The position numbers and the translations under genes were made by a program. Source: Mediterraneibacter catenae (lineage in GTDB: Bacteria; Bacillota; Clostridia; Lachnospirales; Lachnospiraceae). Taken from it: 64,000 bases of DNA. A model generated the notes under the pieces. The model searched no databases, was not told where the DNA came from, and saw nothing but the letters and a program-made list of their open reading frames with translations. The stretch is from contig NZ_VMSO01000007.1 of assembly GCF_008691045.1 (NCBI RefSeq), forward strand, positions 62,001 through 126,000, given 5' to 3'. Below, one piece after another: positions 9,242 to 17,881 of the stretch. Within the stretch, counting starts at the first letter, position 1; every line of letters starts with the position of its first letter.

Positions 9242-9375
9242 AGGAAACGTCATAATAATGACGTTTCCTGCGCCGATTTTTGCTGTGCAAAGCACAGATC
9301 TTTCCTTGCAAAAATCGTGCGCATCCCCCGGAGGGTTTATAGTCAAGGGCAAATTATATTTGTCTTTGACTATAA
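9242..9375. repeat. Three tandem inverted repeats (structured palindromic block)
   Basis: Within 134 bases there are three consecutive dyads. First, 12-bp perfect arms at 9242-9253 and 9258-9269 with a 4-base AATA spacer. Second, long arms at 9269-9283 and 9308-9323 (one internal mismatch region), enclosing a small perfect hairpin at 9284-9296 (TGTGC/GCACA). Third, 10-bp arms at 9337-9346 and 9366-9375. Together they can fold into a compact cruciform or multi-hairpin RNA. No coding frame explains them. It could be a miniature palindromic element or a structured non-coding RNA, and it separates the small gene at 9378 from the FAD dehydrogenase. Confidence 0.7.
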
Positions 9376-9377
9376 TA

Positions 9378-9596
9378 TCACAGATACTGGACCGGCGAAT
9401 GTCTGTTGGCTGTCTTCTGCTTCCCGTCCTCCGCCTCCTCAGGCGTACGGTACACTTTATCCTCCGGAACAGCAAGGGCGCCGCAGGATCCTACAAACTG
9501 TACAAAATACTGCCCGTCCTTTTTTGCGCTGACTCTCGCCCGTTTCACTTCATCATTTTCAATAATATAGCAAGTATCTCCGATTCCGAATTTCAT
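9378..9596 (-). CDS. Small uncharacterised protein (72 aa)
   Basis: A short frame starting MKFGIGDTCYII behind AGGAG (9-base spacing). The N-terminal ~55 residues look like one small beta-barrel-type domain (alternating hydrophobic strands: CYIIENDEVKRARVSAKK, then YFVQFVGSCGALAVPEDKVY). The C-terminus is charged and ends directly at the palindromic block, so the tail after EEAEDGKQ may be non-native. No family recognised. The ribosome site and strand-like pattern support a real gene, but the tail suggests possible truncation by the element next to it. Confidence 0.6.
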   Translation of the reverse strand: MKFGIGDTCYIIENDEVKRARVSAKKDGQYFVQFVGSCGALAVPEDKVYRTPEEAEDGKQKTANRHSPVQYL

Positions 9597-10069
9597 CTGT
9601 ATCATCTCCTAAAAGGCTCCTTCGTGTTCTTTCTTCTGTTAAGGTCTCATACCGCTTGGAAAAGGCGTGTTTTTGGGATTTTGGATGTATCTGATGCTGC
9701 CCTTTGACATAGTATAATAGACCCTGAAAAGAGTATAATCGTTTTTTTATCAGCTGTAAATATAGAATTTTCCGCCGCAGTATGAGCACGTTTCTATTTC
9801 ACACCGTGATTTATGAATAGATCTGAATACGCTCTGTCCACAGTCAGGGCAAGGAACGTCGACGTAATGATTGTATAGTTTTTGGTATCAAAAAATACCC
9901 TCAGCAGGAACAGGGGCTTTTGCCCCCTAAAATACAAGGGATAAAAAGAAAGAAACAATCCGACAGAGAATTCGATTCCTAAAAAAGTACGAATTCTCTG
10001 GAATTGTCTCTTTCCCTCATATCAGAGGTTAAAATTCGGTATTAACCGGCATCCCCCTTTTACTCTAAA
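9597..10069. other. Mostly non-coding accessory gap (473 bp)
   Basis: No intact gene seen. It holds the leader of the small gene at 9378-9596, a 5'-truncated zinc-ribbon fragment (9750-9887), a short GC hairpin GGGGC-TTTT-GCCCC at 9913-9926, and a perfect 10-bp inverted repeat AGAGAATTCG/CGAATTCTCT at 9965-9974 and 9990-9999 with a 15-base spacer. The rest is AT-rich and unassigned. The mixture of gene debris and palindromes suggests past insertions or deletions. Confidence 0.6.
9750..9887 (-). pseudogene. Zinc-ribbon protein fragment, 5' end missing
   Basis: On the minus strand an open stretch of ~45 codons bounded upstream by a stop encodes CPDCG, 21 residues later CSYCGGKFYIYS, then a stop. 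The paired CxxC motifs are a classic zinc ribbon. There is no ATG, GTG or TTG start in the open stretch and no ribosome site, so this reads as the C-terminal remnant of a larger or shifted gene. The family cannot be named from the ribbon alone. Confidence 0.5.
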
Positions 10070-10786
10070 CTATTTCGAAAATTTTCTGTAATGATATATT
10101 AAATATATTGAAAGAATGCCTGCAGCTATAATTATTAATAAAAATAAAGACACAATAAAGCTATTGTTATTTGGGAATGAAGCAGTTCCTTCAGAATCAA
10201 CATCTGTAGTAAGCTCTTCGGCTTCTTTTATATTATCTAAGATTTCTTTTGTATCAGTATTACCGATGCTTTTTGTTCCCGGATTGTTTATGATACTTCT
10301 ATAACATTCATGATTATTAGTTATAGTTAAAATACCCAGTTCAATATTAGCTGTCGGCAATTCAAGGAGATAAAAAGAATTAGTCGGGAGTTGACCGATA
10401 GCAGAGATCAGATCAAAATCATGCCAATATGAATATATATTCCACTTCTCTTTAAAAGTTATCCAAAACATCCCGATTCCTTTTCCGTTACTATCTACAG
10501 CCGGAATGACATATTCATTAGAGAACTTTAACGTGTCAGCAAGTGCAGTGCTGCTATTTGATATATTATCTGTTGTATATACGGGAAGTGTGTAACTATA
10601 ATTAATTGTAGCGTTGCTTATTTCAGCAAAGTCACAAAACTCAGTCAACGAAATGTCTTCCTGAATTTCCATTATAATGTCTTTAGACGGAAGAGCCGGT
10701 TCTGCTTCTGCGGCTTCTGTTATTGCGCTGAATGAGCATACAGAACAAAATATGAGTGTAATCAGTAGAAGTATTTTTTTACACAT
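10070..10786 (-). CDS. Uncharacterised exported, C-terminally membrane-anchored protein
   Basis: A 238-residue protein not recognised as a known family. It begins with a signal peptide (CKKILLLITLIFCSVCSFSA), then an extracytoplasmic region rich in Asn, Ser, Thr and Ile, and ends with one strong membrane helix (IVSLFLLIIIAAGILSIYLIY) and a short basic tail (HYRKFSK), i.e. a type I membrane topology. GGAGGG sits 7 bases before the chosen ATG. Its codons are clearly AT-richer than the neighbouring housekeeping genes, consistent with acquired DNA. It stands alone between hairpin-rich non-coding stretches and an IS remnant. Confidence 0.7.
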   Translation of the reverse strand: MCKKILLLITLIFCSVCSFSAITEAAEAEPALPSKDIIMEIQEDISLTEFCDFAEISNATINYSYTLPVYTTDNISNSSTALADTLKFSNEYVIPAVDSNGKGIGMFWITFKEKWNIYSYWHDFDLISAIGQLPTNSFYLLELPTANIELGILTITNNHECYRSIINNPGTKSIGNTDTKEILDNIKEAEELTTDVDSEGTASFPNNNSFIVSLFLLIIIAAGILSIYLIYHYRKFSK

Positions 10787-10815
10787 ATTGAATCCCTCCG
10801 TATTAATCGATGTAA

Positions 10816-10921
10816 TCAACTACCCCGGTGCAAGCACTCAAGCACTGTGCTCGGCTCCTACGTCACCGCTCACAGCACTTGCCTTTCTCTCTTGCTCCCG
10901 CAAGATTGAAAGCGGGGTATG
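10816..10921. repeat. Multi-hairpin palindromic element (possible IS200/IS605-type end or PATE)
   Basis: A ~105-base block starts TCAAC then TACCCCG (10821-10827) and closes with CGGGGTA (10913-10919), a 7-bp terminal inverted repeat. Inside is an imperfect hairpin at 10839-10881 whose arms pair as CAAG/CTTG, CTGTG/CACAG and CGG/CCG, separated by symmetric two-base internal loops, and a small hairpin CTTGC/GCAAG at 10891-10904. No protein frame fits. Imperfect palindromic ends with a TCAAC-like junction are known for IS200/IS605-type elements; a TnpA or TnpB gene is not present here. The identity is an inference. Confidence 0.5.
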
Positions 10922-11083
10922 AAAATTTCTTTGTCTCTATTTTTACATATAATCGAATAAGCTCATTTGTCCATCCAGTCCTGTATTTCGAAATAATTTC
11001 TTATACTCATTTCCTTGGTTCTTTACATAAAAAAGCGCAGACCGCCCCTCCCTTCGATGTTTAGTGTTTTGAAATCCCTAAAA

Positions 11084-12049
11084 TTATGCACTCTTTTTCA
11101 GCGCAAACAAATGGGTTCCCTTCTTTCCATTTTGAATCTTGTGATGAAGTTTTCTGATATTATGTGCAATTGCCAACAGAACGCTTTGCGCTTCTACATT
11201 TGCTTTTCCTCGATACCGAAATCTTCGAAAGCCTGTATCCTCTTTCAAATCACCAAAACTTCCCTCGGATTGGATACTCCGGTTCACCCGCAGCAGAATA
11301 CCTTCTGCGCTGGTGATCCTTTCCAGATCTTCTTCCCGGTACTGGTTGAATTTCCGGGAAACATACAGGTTCTTTATCCTGTCTTTGTTTTTTTCTTTCT
11401 TTATCTTACTGACTTTCAGCCGTTTCCCGTTGTGGCAGGTGTAGGTGTCTTCCCGCGGATCATATTTCATATTTTCTGCCCGGCCGATGTCGTTTTGATA
11501 AGAGCGCTTTTTCCCAATCTCATAATTCGCCGGCTTGATAAATGCCTCTTTCTTTTCTTTCTCCAGATAAGCGTAATTCTCTTCGCTCTCATATCCGGCA
11601 TCTGCTGTTACTCTTTTGTATTTGAAGTCATCTACATATTCTTCCAGATCCTTGAAAAAAGGGATCAGCGTTGTGGTGTCTGTAGGCTGTGGCCCAACTG
11701 TTAGCCAGGTGATATATTCAGAGTCTACCCCATGCTGGATGTTATATCCGGCTTTGAGCTGCCCGTTCCCCATTGCGTCTTCTTTCATCCTCATAAAAGT
11801 CGCATCATGGTCTGTCTTTGAATAACTGTTCCTGTCTCCGCAAACATAAAGTTTCTGAGTATATTCTTTTAGTTTTTCCAAATATTGCTCCAGTGTTTCA
11901 ATACTTTTCTGCAATGGGGATTTCCTTTTCCCTGTCCCGTGTACAAACTCAATCCCTTCTTCCGCTTTCAGTCTGTACAGTTTTTTCCTCAGCTTTTTCA
12001 AATGTTTTACGGTAACTTTATTCTGGTAAACAATCCTCAAGCCATACAT
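11084..12049 (-). pseudogene. IS1182-family transposase, 5'-truncated
   Basis: About 321 residues of the C-terminal two-thirds of an IS1182-type DDE transposase (full length is usually ~480-550). Family marks include SYSKTDHDATFMRMKEDAM, the second catalytic Asp in VTADAGYESEENY and the catalytic Glu near QSEGSFGDLKED. The N-terminal region with the first catalytic Asp is absent: an in-frame stop lies just upstream of the first Met at ~12065, and no transposase sequence follows it. The element is therefore inactive. Neither terminal inverted repeat could be verified because the 5' end is lost. Confidence 0.85.
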
Positions 12050-12161
12050 TTCTTCGCAGGACTTGACATATCACCAAATTCCTGTTGAGGTCTTATACTA
12101 CTCGGAAAGCTAAGGTGCTGTCGTCGCTTTCTCGGGTCTTCTATTCTCTATGTTATGCTAT

Positions 12162-13415
12162 TCAATTTTGCCTCTTTTTAGATAATTGGCTTTGCCCTTC
12201 TGCAGCGGCCGCCATACCCGCCGCATATCCGCTCGCCCATGCGAATGTAAGATTATACCCGCCGCACATGCCGTCCACATCCAGGAGCTCGCCTGCGAAG
12301 TAAAGTCCGGGTACATACACCGATTCCAGTGTTGCCTGGTCAATCTCTCTTGTGTCCACGCCGCCGCAGCATACCTGCGCCTTATCATAAGAATTCGTCC
12401 CGATAATACGGACACGAAATTCTTTTATCATGTGGGACAGACGCCTGATCTCGTCATCTGTAAGATCTCCCGAAGTTTTCTGCCGGGGAATCTTCACCAG
12501 CCTGATCCACAGGTCGCACAGCTTTTTATGAAAGAGTCCGATCAGAAACATTTCAGCACTTTTCTCCGGCCGTGTATTCGCTCGTGTTCTCAAAAACGCA
12601 TACATCTGCTCCTCTGTAAAATCCGGCATAAAATCGAGTACCGCTTCCACTTCTTTCTTCGCATATAAAAGCTTTGAGGCATACCGGCTCACCTGAAAAA
12701 CAGGAATGCCGGATATACCGTAATCGGTTATCTGGAGTTCTCCGGTATCTTTTGCAATACACGCCCCATCCGACCATATGGATACAGTACCGTTCACCCG
12801 TACTCCTGCAATGCTCTTAAAAAACTTTTCTTCACACTGCAGCGCAGTCAGGGCAGGAAGTACCGGAAGGATCCTGTGCCCGAGATTTTTTGCCAGATCA
12901 TACCCGGAACCGTCAGATCCTGTCACCGGAGCAGCTTTGGAACCGGTACAGAGTATCACCTTGTCGGCGCGCACCGGCTGCCGGTCTGTCAGTACAGTGA
13001 ATCCTTTCTTTCCCGGACGGATCTCTCTGCACGCGACTCCGGTGCGGATGTCCACCCCGAGCCGGTCAAGCTCCATGCGGAAGGCATCTAGGACTGCTGA
13101 CGCCTGATCAGAATTCGGATATATATAGCCGTTTCTGTTCTTCGAGTATACCCCAAGCTGCAGGAAAAATGAGATTGCAGCCTGTGCGTCAAACTTCTGT
13201 ATGACTTTCCAGGGAAACAGAGGATTTTCCGAGTGATAACAGATCGGTTCCTGATAGATGTTTGTGAAATTGCATCTTCCGTTTCCCGTGGAAAGGATCT
13301 TTTTTCCTATTCTGTCTTTGTGCTCCAGCAGGATCACATGTGCTCCGCCGGCCGCCGCTGTCACGGCTGCCATCATTCCGGAAGCGCCGCCGCCGATCAC
13401 CGCAACTGTTCTCAT
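12162..13415 (-). CDS. NAD(P)/FAD-dependent oxidoreductase, HI0933/BaiN-like family
   Basis: A 417-residue flavoprotein. The FAD-binding loop VIGGGASGMMAA is at residues 6-17, followed by the family signature KKILSTGNGRCNFTN at ~38-52. The C-terminal motif CCGGVDTREID and the closing LDVDGMCGGYNLTFAWASGYAAG are typical of the HI0933-like family (also annotated as BaiN/RdsA). Members are often annotated as reductases, but the physiological substrate here is unknown; the BaiN name does not by itself indicate bile acid metabolism. GGGAGG precedes the ATG. It ends right at the border of the IS remnant, but the C-terminus looks intact. Confidence 0.9.
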   Translation of the reverse strand: MRTVAVIGGGASGMMAAVTAAAGGAHVILLEHKDRIGKKILSTGNGRCNFTNIYQEPICYHSENPLFPWKVIQKFDAQAAISFFLQLGVYSKNRNGYIYPNSDQASAVLDAFRMELDRLGVDIRTGVACREIRPGKKGFTVLTDRQPVRADKVILCTGSKAAPVTGSDGSGYDLAKNLGHRILPVLPALTALQCEEKFFKSIAGVRVNGTVSIWSDGACIAKDTGELQITDYGISGIPVFQVSRYASKLLYAKKEVEAVLDFMPDFTEEQMYAFLRTRANTRPEKSAEMFLIGLFHKKLCDLWIRLVKIPRQKTSGDLTDDEIRRLSHMIKEFRVRIIGTNSYDKAQVCCGGVDTREIDQATLESVYVPGLYFAGELLDVDGMCGGYNLTFAWASGYAAGMAAAAEGQSQLSKKRQN

Positions 13416-13485
13416 AGCCGTATCCTCCCTTCCTTTTTATTTTTATATTATATCAGATCATAACCTGCCGCCGTCTATATCTTTA

Positions 13486-14796
13486 TCATATCCGGCAGCG
13501 CACTTTCTCGATATCGATCACGCCCTCGTCGATCATGCTCTGGAGAGATTTCAGGATTCCCAGCTTCGCGTGATTCCATGTGAGTCCACCCTGGAAATAC
13601 ACTGCATACGGAGGTTTGATCGGTCCGTCCGCCGACAGTTCGATAGATGATCCCTGCACAAATGCCCCCGCAGCCATGATCACATCGCTGTCATATCCGG
13701 GCATTGCCCACGGCTCCGGCGTCACATAGCTGTCCACCGGCGCTGCCGCCTGGATTCCTTTGCAGAATGCGACTACACCTTCCGCACTTCCAAGCGTCAC
13801 AGCCTGTATAATATCGTGGCGTGATTCTTTACCGTCCGGCACGACAGGGTATCCAAGATTTTCGTATATATTTGCGGCAAATACTGCTCCTTTGAGTGCG
13901 CCGCACACCACTGTAGGTGCCAGGAAAAATCCCTGATAGAAAGACTGCATCACACCAAGAGAGGCTCCCACCTCTTTGCCGAGCCCCGGGGAAGTCAGAC
14001 GGTATGCACAGTTTTCGATCAGATCCTCTCTGCCTGCGATATAACCGCCGATCGGCGCCAGGCCGCCGCCCGGGTTCTTGATCAGAGATCCGACGATCAT
14101 GTCAGCTCCAACATCACTCGGCTCGATGCGCTCGACAAATTCACCATAACAGTTGTCCACCATGCAGATTACATCCGGTCTTCTCTCTTTGATAAATGCG
14201 ATCAGCTCGCCAATCTTTTCGACGGAATAGCTGGGTCTTGTCTGATAGCCTTTGGAGCGCTGGATCGTCACCAGTTTTGTCCGCTCGTTCAAAGCCGCTT
14301 CGATCGCCGGATAATCAAAATATCCGTCCTCCAGTAATTCCACCTGACGGTATGTCACTCCGTATTCTGCCAGTGAGCCGCATGAAGGCCGGATACCGAT
14401 CACTTCTTCCAGTGTATCATATGGTTTGCCTACAGGAGAGAGAAGTTCATCTCCCGGACGCAGGTTCGCAGCCAGAGCAATAGCAAGTGCGTGGGTTCCG
14501 CATGTGATCTGCGGACGCACAAGCGCCGCCTCTGTATGAAATGTCGATGCATATACAGCTTCGAGCGTATCTCTTCCCATATCATTGTAGCCGTAGCCGC
14601 TGACATAGTTAAAGCATCCCTCACTGACACGGTTTTCCTGCATAGCTTTGATCACTTTTAGCTGATTATACTCCGCCGTCTCGTCAAACTGACGGAACCG
14701 CTCTTTTAAGCTTTCTTCTGTCTTCTGTCCGTATGTCCAGACTTCGGCTGAGATGCCGAGCTGCTCATACATAGATCGTGTTTCTTTATTTCCCAT
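13486..14796 (-). CDS. Methionine gamma-lyase family PLP enzyme (YnbB / 'aluminium resistance' type)
   Basis: A 436-residue fold-type I PLP-dependent enzyme of the YnbB family. Asp214 (in MVDNCYGEF) should contact the pyridine nitrogen, and Lys240 (in GSLIKNPGG) is the expected Schiff-base lysine. The family is annotated as methionine gamma-lyase-like or aluminium-resistance protein; the true reaction is not established. It lies just downstream of miaA on the same strand (34-base gap), an arrangement seen in Firmicutes (miaA-hfq-ynbB region). AGAGG lies 5 bases before ATG. Confidence 0.9.
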   Translation of the reverse strand: MGNKETRSMYEQLGISAEVWTYGQKTEESLKERFRQFDETAEYNQLKVIKAMQENRVSEGCFNYVSGYGYNDMGRDTLEAVYASTFHTEAALVRPQITCGTHALAIALAANLRPGDELLSPVGKPYDTLEEVIGIRPSCGSLAEYGVTYRQVELLEDGYFDYPAIEAALNERTKLVTIQRSKGYQTRPSYSVEKIGELIAFIKERRPDVICMVDNCYGEFVERIEPSDVGADMIVGSLIKNPGGGLAPIGGYIAGREDLIENCAYRLTSPGLGKEVGASLGVMQSFYQGFFLAPTVVCGALKGAVFAANIYENLGYPVVPDGKESRHDIIQAVTLGSAEGVVAFCKGIQAAAPVDSYVTPEPWAMPGYDSDVIMAAGAFVQGSSIELSADGPIKPPYAVYFQGGLTWNHAKLGILKSLQSMIDEGVIDIEKVRCRI

Positions 14797-14830
14797 TTTT
14801 CCTCTATCCTCTTTAATGTCTATCCTTAAA

Positions 14831-15781
14831 TTATATGATTTTTCTGTCTCTCAAGCAGTCCAGCATATAATCTGCCAGCTTTTCATCATCCTGCCCGATC
14901 ACCGACCGGTCTGCCCAGACTACATTTTTCTCCCGCTTAAACCATGTGATCTGGCGTTTTGCAAAATGACGGGTATCGCGCTTGATGATACGGACCGCCT
15001 CATCGAGCGGATACTCCCCGTCAAGATATGCGTAGAGTTCTTTGTATCCAAGCCCCTGCATCGCCGTAGAGTCTTTGCGCACGCCGCGCTCCCTCAGAGC
15101 CCGGACTTCCTCGAGAAGCCCCTGTTCCATCATCAGGTCCACCCTCCGGTCAATCCGCTCATAGAGCCGGCTCCGTTCGTCATTCAGTACGAAATATGCA
15201 TAGTTGTACGGTGATTCTTTCTGCCGCTGTGTCTCATTATGCTCGGAGATTTTCTTTCCTGTCTGGCGGTAAAACTCCAGCGCACGGATGATACGTTTGA
15301 TATTGCGGGGATGGATCTCCTGAGCCGACTTTGGGTCTGTGTTTCTCAACATTTCGTAGAGTTCCAAAGCCCCCTGTTCGTCGGAAGCTTTCTTCTCCAG
15401 TTCTCTGCGGTACGACTCATCCCCGTCATTTTCCGTAAAGTCAATGTCATAGAGAAGCGCCTGAATATAAAATCCCGTGCCCCCTACGACCAGCGGGATC
15501 TTCCCTTTTGACCAGATTTCAGCTGCAGCATCCTTCGCCATATTCTGGAAACGTACAACATTAAAATCCTCCTCCGGTTCCAGTACATCCACAAGGTAAT
15601 GCGGTACTCCTGCCATCTCCTCTTTTGTGATCTTGGCAGAACCGATATCCATGCCGCGGTATACCTGCATGGAATCAGCGGATATGATCTCTGCCCCGGT
15701 TTCTTTTGCCAGCCGGATCGAAAGCGCCGTCTTTCCCACCGCTGTAGGACCGGCCAGTATGATAAGTGGTTTCTTCGTCAT
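14831..15781 (-). CDS. miaA: tRNA dimethylallyltransferase MiaA
   Basis: A 316-residue enzyme that transfers a dimethylallyl group to A37 of tRNAs reading UNN codons. The P-loop GPTAVGKT is at residues 11-18, followed by ISADSMQVYRGMDIGSAK and the VGGTGFYIQALLYD motif; RDTRHFAKRQITWFKR near the C-terminus is the tRNA-binding signature. The ATG overlaps the mutL stop by one base (TAATG), so it is coupled to mutL. Length and motifs are normal. Confidence 0.97.
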   Translation of the reverse strand: MTKKPLIILAGPTAVGKTALSIRLAKETGAEIISADSMQVYRGMDIGSAKITKEEMAGVPHYLVDVLEPEEDFNVVRFQNMAKDAAAEIWSKGKIPLVVGGTGFYIQALLYDIDFTENDGDESYRRELEKKASDEQGALELYEMLRNTDPKSAQEIHPRNIKRIIRALEFYRQTGKKISEHNETQRQKESPYNYAYFVLNDERSRLYERIDRRVDLMMEQGLLEEVRALRERGVRKDSTAMQGLGYKELYAYLDGEYPLDEAVRIIKRDTRHFAKRQITWFKREKNVVWADRSVIGQDDEKLADYMLDCLRDRKII

Positions 15782-17856
15782 TATACGATCCTCTTGAATT
15801 TCTTCTCCAATTCTTTTTTTGTCATCGCTATGATCGTCGGTCTGCCGTGTGGACAGTGATACGGGTTGTCCAGTGTGAGCAGCTCCCCGATGAGTGCGTC
15901 CACTTCCTGTGCGGAAAGCCGGTTATTTCCTTTGACTGCGGCCTTACATGACATGGACGCCACCTTCTCATCGATCAGCTCCGGTGTCATCGATGTGGAA
16001 AGACCGTCTGCAAGGTCATCGATCATCTCCATCAGCAGCTCTTTCTTTGCGATTCCAAACAAGTTGTCGGGCACTGCCCTGACCGCATATTCTTCCCCGC
16101 CGAAGGGTTCGATCTCAAAACCGATCCGCTCAAAACGTTCCATATTTGCCTTTAAGAGCTCTGCTTCCTGCATGGACAGCGACAAGATGATCGGCGGGCT
16201 CAGATACTGGGATGTAAATTCTCTTGTCTTCATACCTTTAAGTGTCCGCTCATAGAGCACTCTCTCATGTGCCGCATGCTGATCTATGATATAAAGGCTG
16301 TCCTGATACTGGACAAGCCAGTATGTATCAAATACCTGGCCGATCAGTTTATACTCTGCACGCACTTCGCGCTTCAGGAAATTTTCTTCGAAAAGATCAA
16401 GCTGCTGCGGTTTCGACAGTTCATCATCTTTTGCTGTGTCACATGCAGTTACCTTGTTGTCAGAAACTGCCGTATCAGTGACTTTCACCGTATCGCGGAC
16501 ATCTGCTGTATCCCTGGCTGTCTCTGCTGCTTCGCCGGAGACGCTGGTATCTGAGGGAAGTTCCGGTGCCGGCTTCGCATTATATACTGCAGCTTCACGG
16601 ATGCGTTCCGCCTGCTGTTCCTGCCGGTAGATCCCGCTCCGGTCCGGCACCTCTGCTGATGAAGCTCTCCTGTGATAGGCCATAACGCGCTCTTTCATTT
16701 TCCGGATGAAATAATCTTCATCATGTACTTCTTCTTTTGCACTTGGCGGAGCTTCTCCGGAAGTTCTGGGTTTCAGGAGGAAAGGACTTTCTTTCACCGT
16801 CCGGGCCTTCTCCTCCTTTTTCGTTTCGGGCGTCACAGGATCGGGTACTTCCGCTTTCTGGATCAGTTCCGGTTCCAGAAGTCTTCTGTGGACCCCCTCA
16901 AAAACTGTATTGTAGACTTCCTGCTGTCGCTGAAATCTCAGTTCCATCTTCGTCGGATGGACATTGACATCGATCTGCTCTCCATCTACATGAAAATGAA
17001 GGACTGCAAACGGGAACTTGTGCTGCATTGTAAAATCCCGGTATGCATCTTCAAGAGATTTCGAGATCATCGGGCTTTTTACATAGCGCCCGTTTACAAA
17101 AAAGTTCTCAAAATTACGGTTTCCCCTCGTGATCACCGGTTTCCCGAGATACCCGGTGATCCGCAGGCCGCCCTTCTCATAATCTATATCAATAAGATTT
17201 GCCGCCACATCACGCCCGTATACGTTATAGATCACGTCTTTGAGCTTTCCGCTTCCCGAAGTGCGAAGCTTCTCCTGGCCGTTATTCAGGAATATGAATG
17301 CCACTTCTGGATGTGAGAGTGCCAGATGCATGAGCAGGTCCTGTACATGGCCTGCCTCTGTCATCGGCGTCTTTAAGAATTTTCTTCTGGCCGGCACATT
17401 ATAAAAGAGCTGACGCACGAGAAAAGTCGTGCCGTTTGGTGCTCCTGTCTCTTCGATAGAGACTTCTCTGCCTCCCTCAATGACATATCTTGTTCCCAGT
17501 TCTTCCTCTGCAGTCTTTGTGATCAGTTCTGTCTGCGTCACGGCTGCAATGCTGGAGAGAGCCTCTCCCCTGAACCCCAGCGAGCTGATATGTACAAGAT
17601 CCTCTACACTTTGGATCTTACTTGTAGAATGGCGCAGAAATGCACTCCTCACTTCTTCATGCGGAATTCCGCATCCGTTGTCCATGATACGGATCAGCGA
17701 GATACCGCCGTCTTTTATCTCTACCTTCACCGATGTAGCACCTGCATCAATGGCGTTTTCGACCAGCTCTTTTACGATCGACGCAGGACGTTCGATCACC
17801 TCCCCGGCAGCGATCTTGTCGATCGTTACCTGATCCAGTACATGTATATGAGGCAT
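15781..17856 (-). CDS. mutL: DNA mismatch repair protein MutL
   Basis: A 691-residue MutL. The GHKL ATPase motifs are in the N-terminal third (ELVENAIDAGA, RIMDNGCGIP, GFRGEALSSIA). A long, low-conservation linker (residues ~340-480, rich in Ala, Asp, Glu, Thr and Val) separates it from the C-terminal dimerisation/endonuclease domain with DQHAAHERVLYE and, near the end, CKAAVKGN and PYHCPHGRP, the metal-binding endonuclease motifs of non-E. coli-type MutL. It acts with MutS encoded 25 bases upstream. AAGGAG lies before the ATG. Confidence 0.97.
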   Translation of the reverse strand: MPHIHVLDQVTIDKIAAGEVIERPASIVKELVENAIDAGATSVKVEIKDGGISLIRIMDNGCGIPHEEVRSAFLRHSTSKIQSVEDLVHISSLGFRGEALSSIAAVTQTELITKTAEEELGTRYVIEGGREVSIEETGAPNGTTFLVRQLFYNVPARRKFLKTPMTEAGHVQDLLMHLALSHPEVAFIFLNNGQEKLRTSGSGKLKDVIYNVYGRDVAANLIDIDYEKGGLRITGYLGKPVITRGNRNFENFFVNGRYVKSPMISKSLEDAYRDFTMQHKFPFAVLHFHVDGEQIDVNVHPTKMELRFQRQQEVYNTVFEGVHRRLLEPELIQKAEVPDPVTPETKKEEKARTVKESPFLLKPRTSGEAPPSAKEEVHDEDYFIRKMKERVMAYHRRASSAEVPDRSGIYRQEQQAERIREAAVYNAKPAPELPSDTSVSGEAAETARDTADVRDTVKVTDTAVSDNKVTACDTAKDDELSKPQQLDLFEENFLKREVRAEYKLIGQVFDTYWLVQYQDSLYIIDQHAAHERVLYERTLKGMKTREFTSQYLSPPIILSLSMQEAELLKANMERFERIGFEIEPFGGEEYAVRAVPDNLFGIAKKELLMEMIDDLADGLSTSMTPELIDEKVASMSCKAAVKGNNRLSAQEVDALIGELLTLDNPYHCPHGRPTIIAMTKKELEKKFKRIV

Positions 17857-17881
17857 ATCCGTCTCCTTTCCTGATTTATAT

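Noticed and set aside
9705-9727. TTGACA and TATAAT close together on the plus strand
   Set aside because: Only three bases separate the two boxes, far from the 16-18 needed, and no plus-strand gene follows.
12162-13415. Bile-acid-inducible baiN function
   Set aside because: The HI0933-like family is widespread and no other bai gene is nearby, so a bile acid role cannot be claimed.
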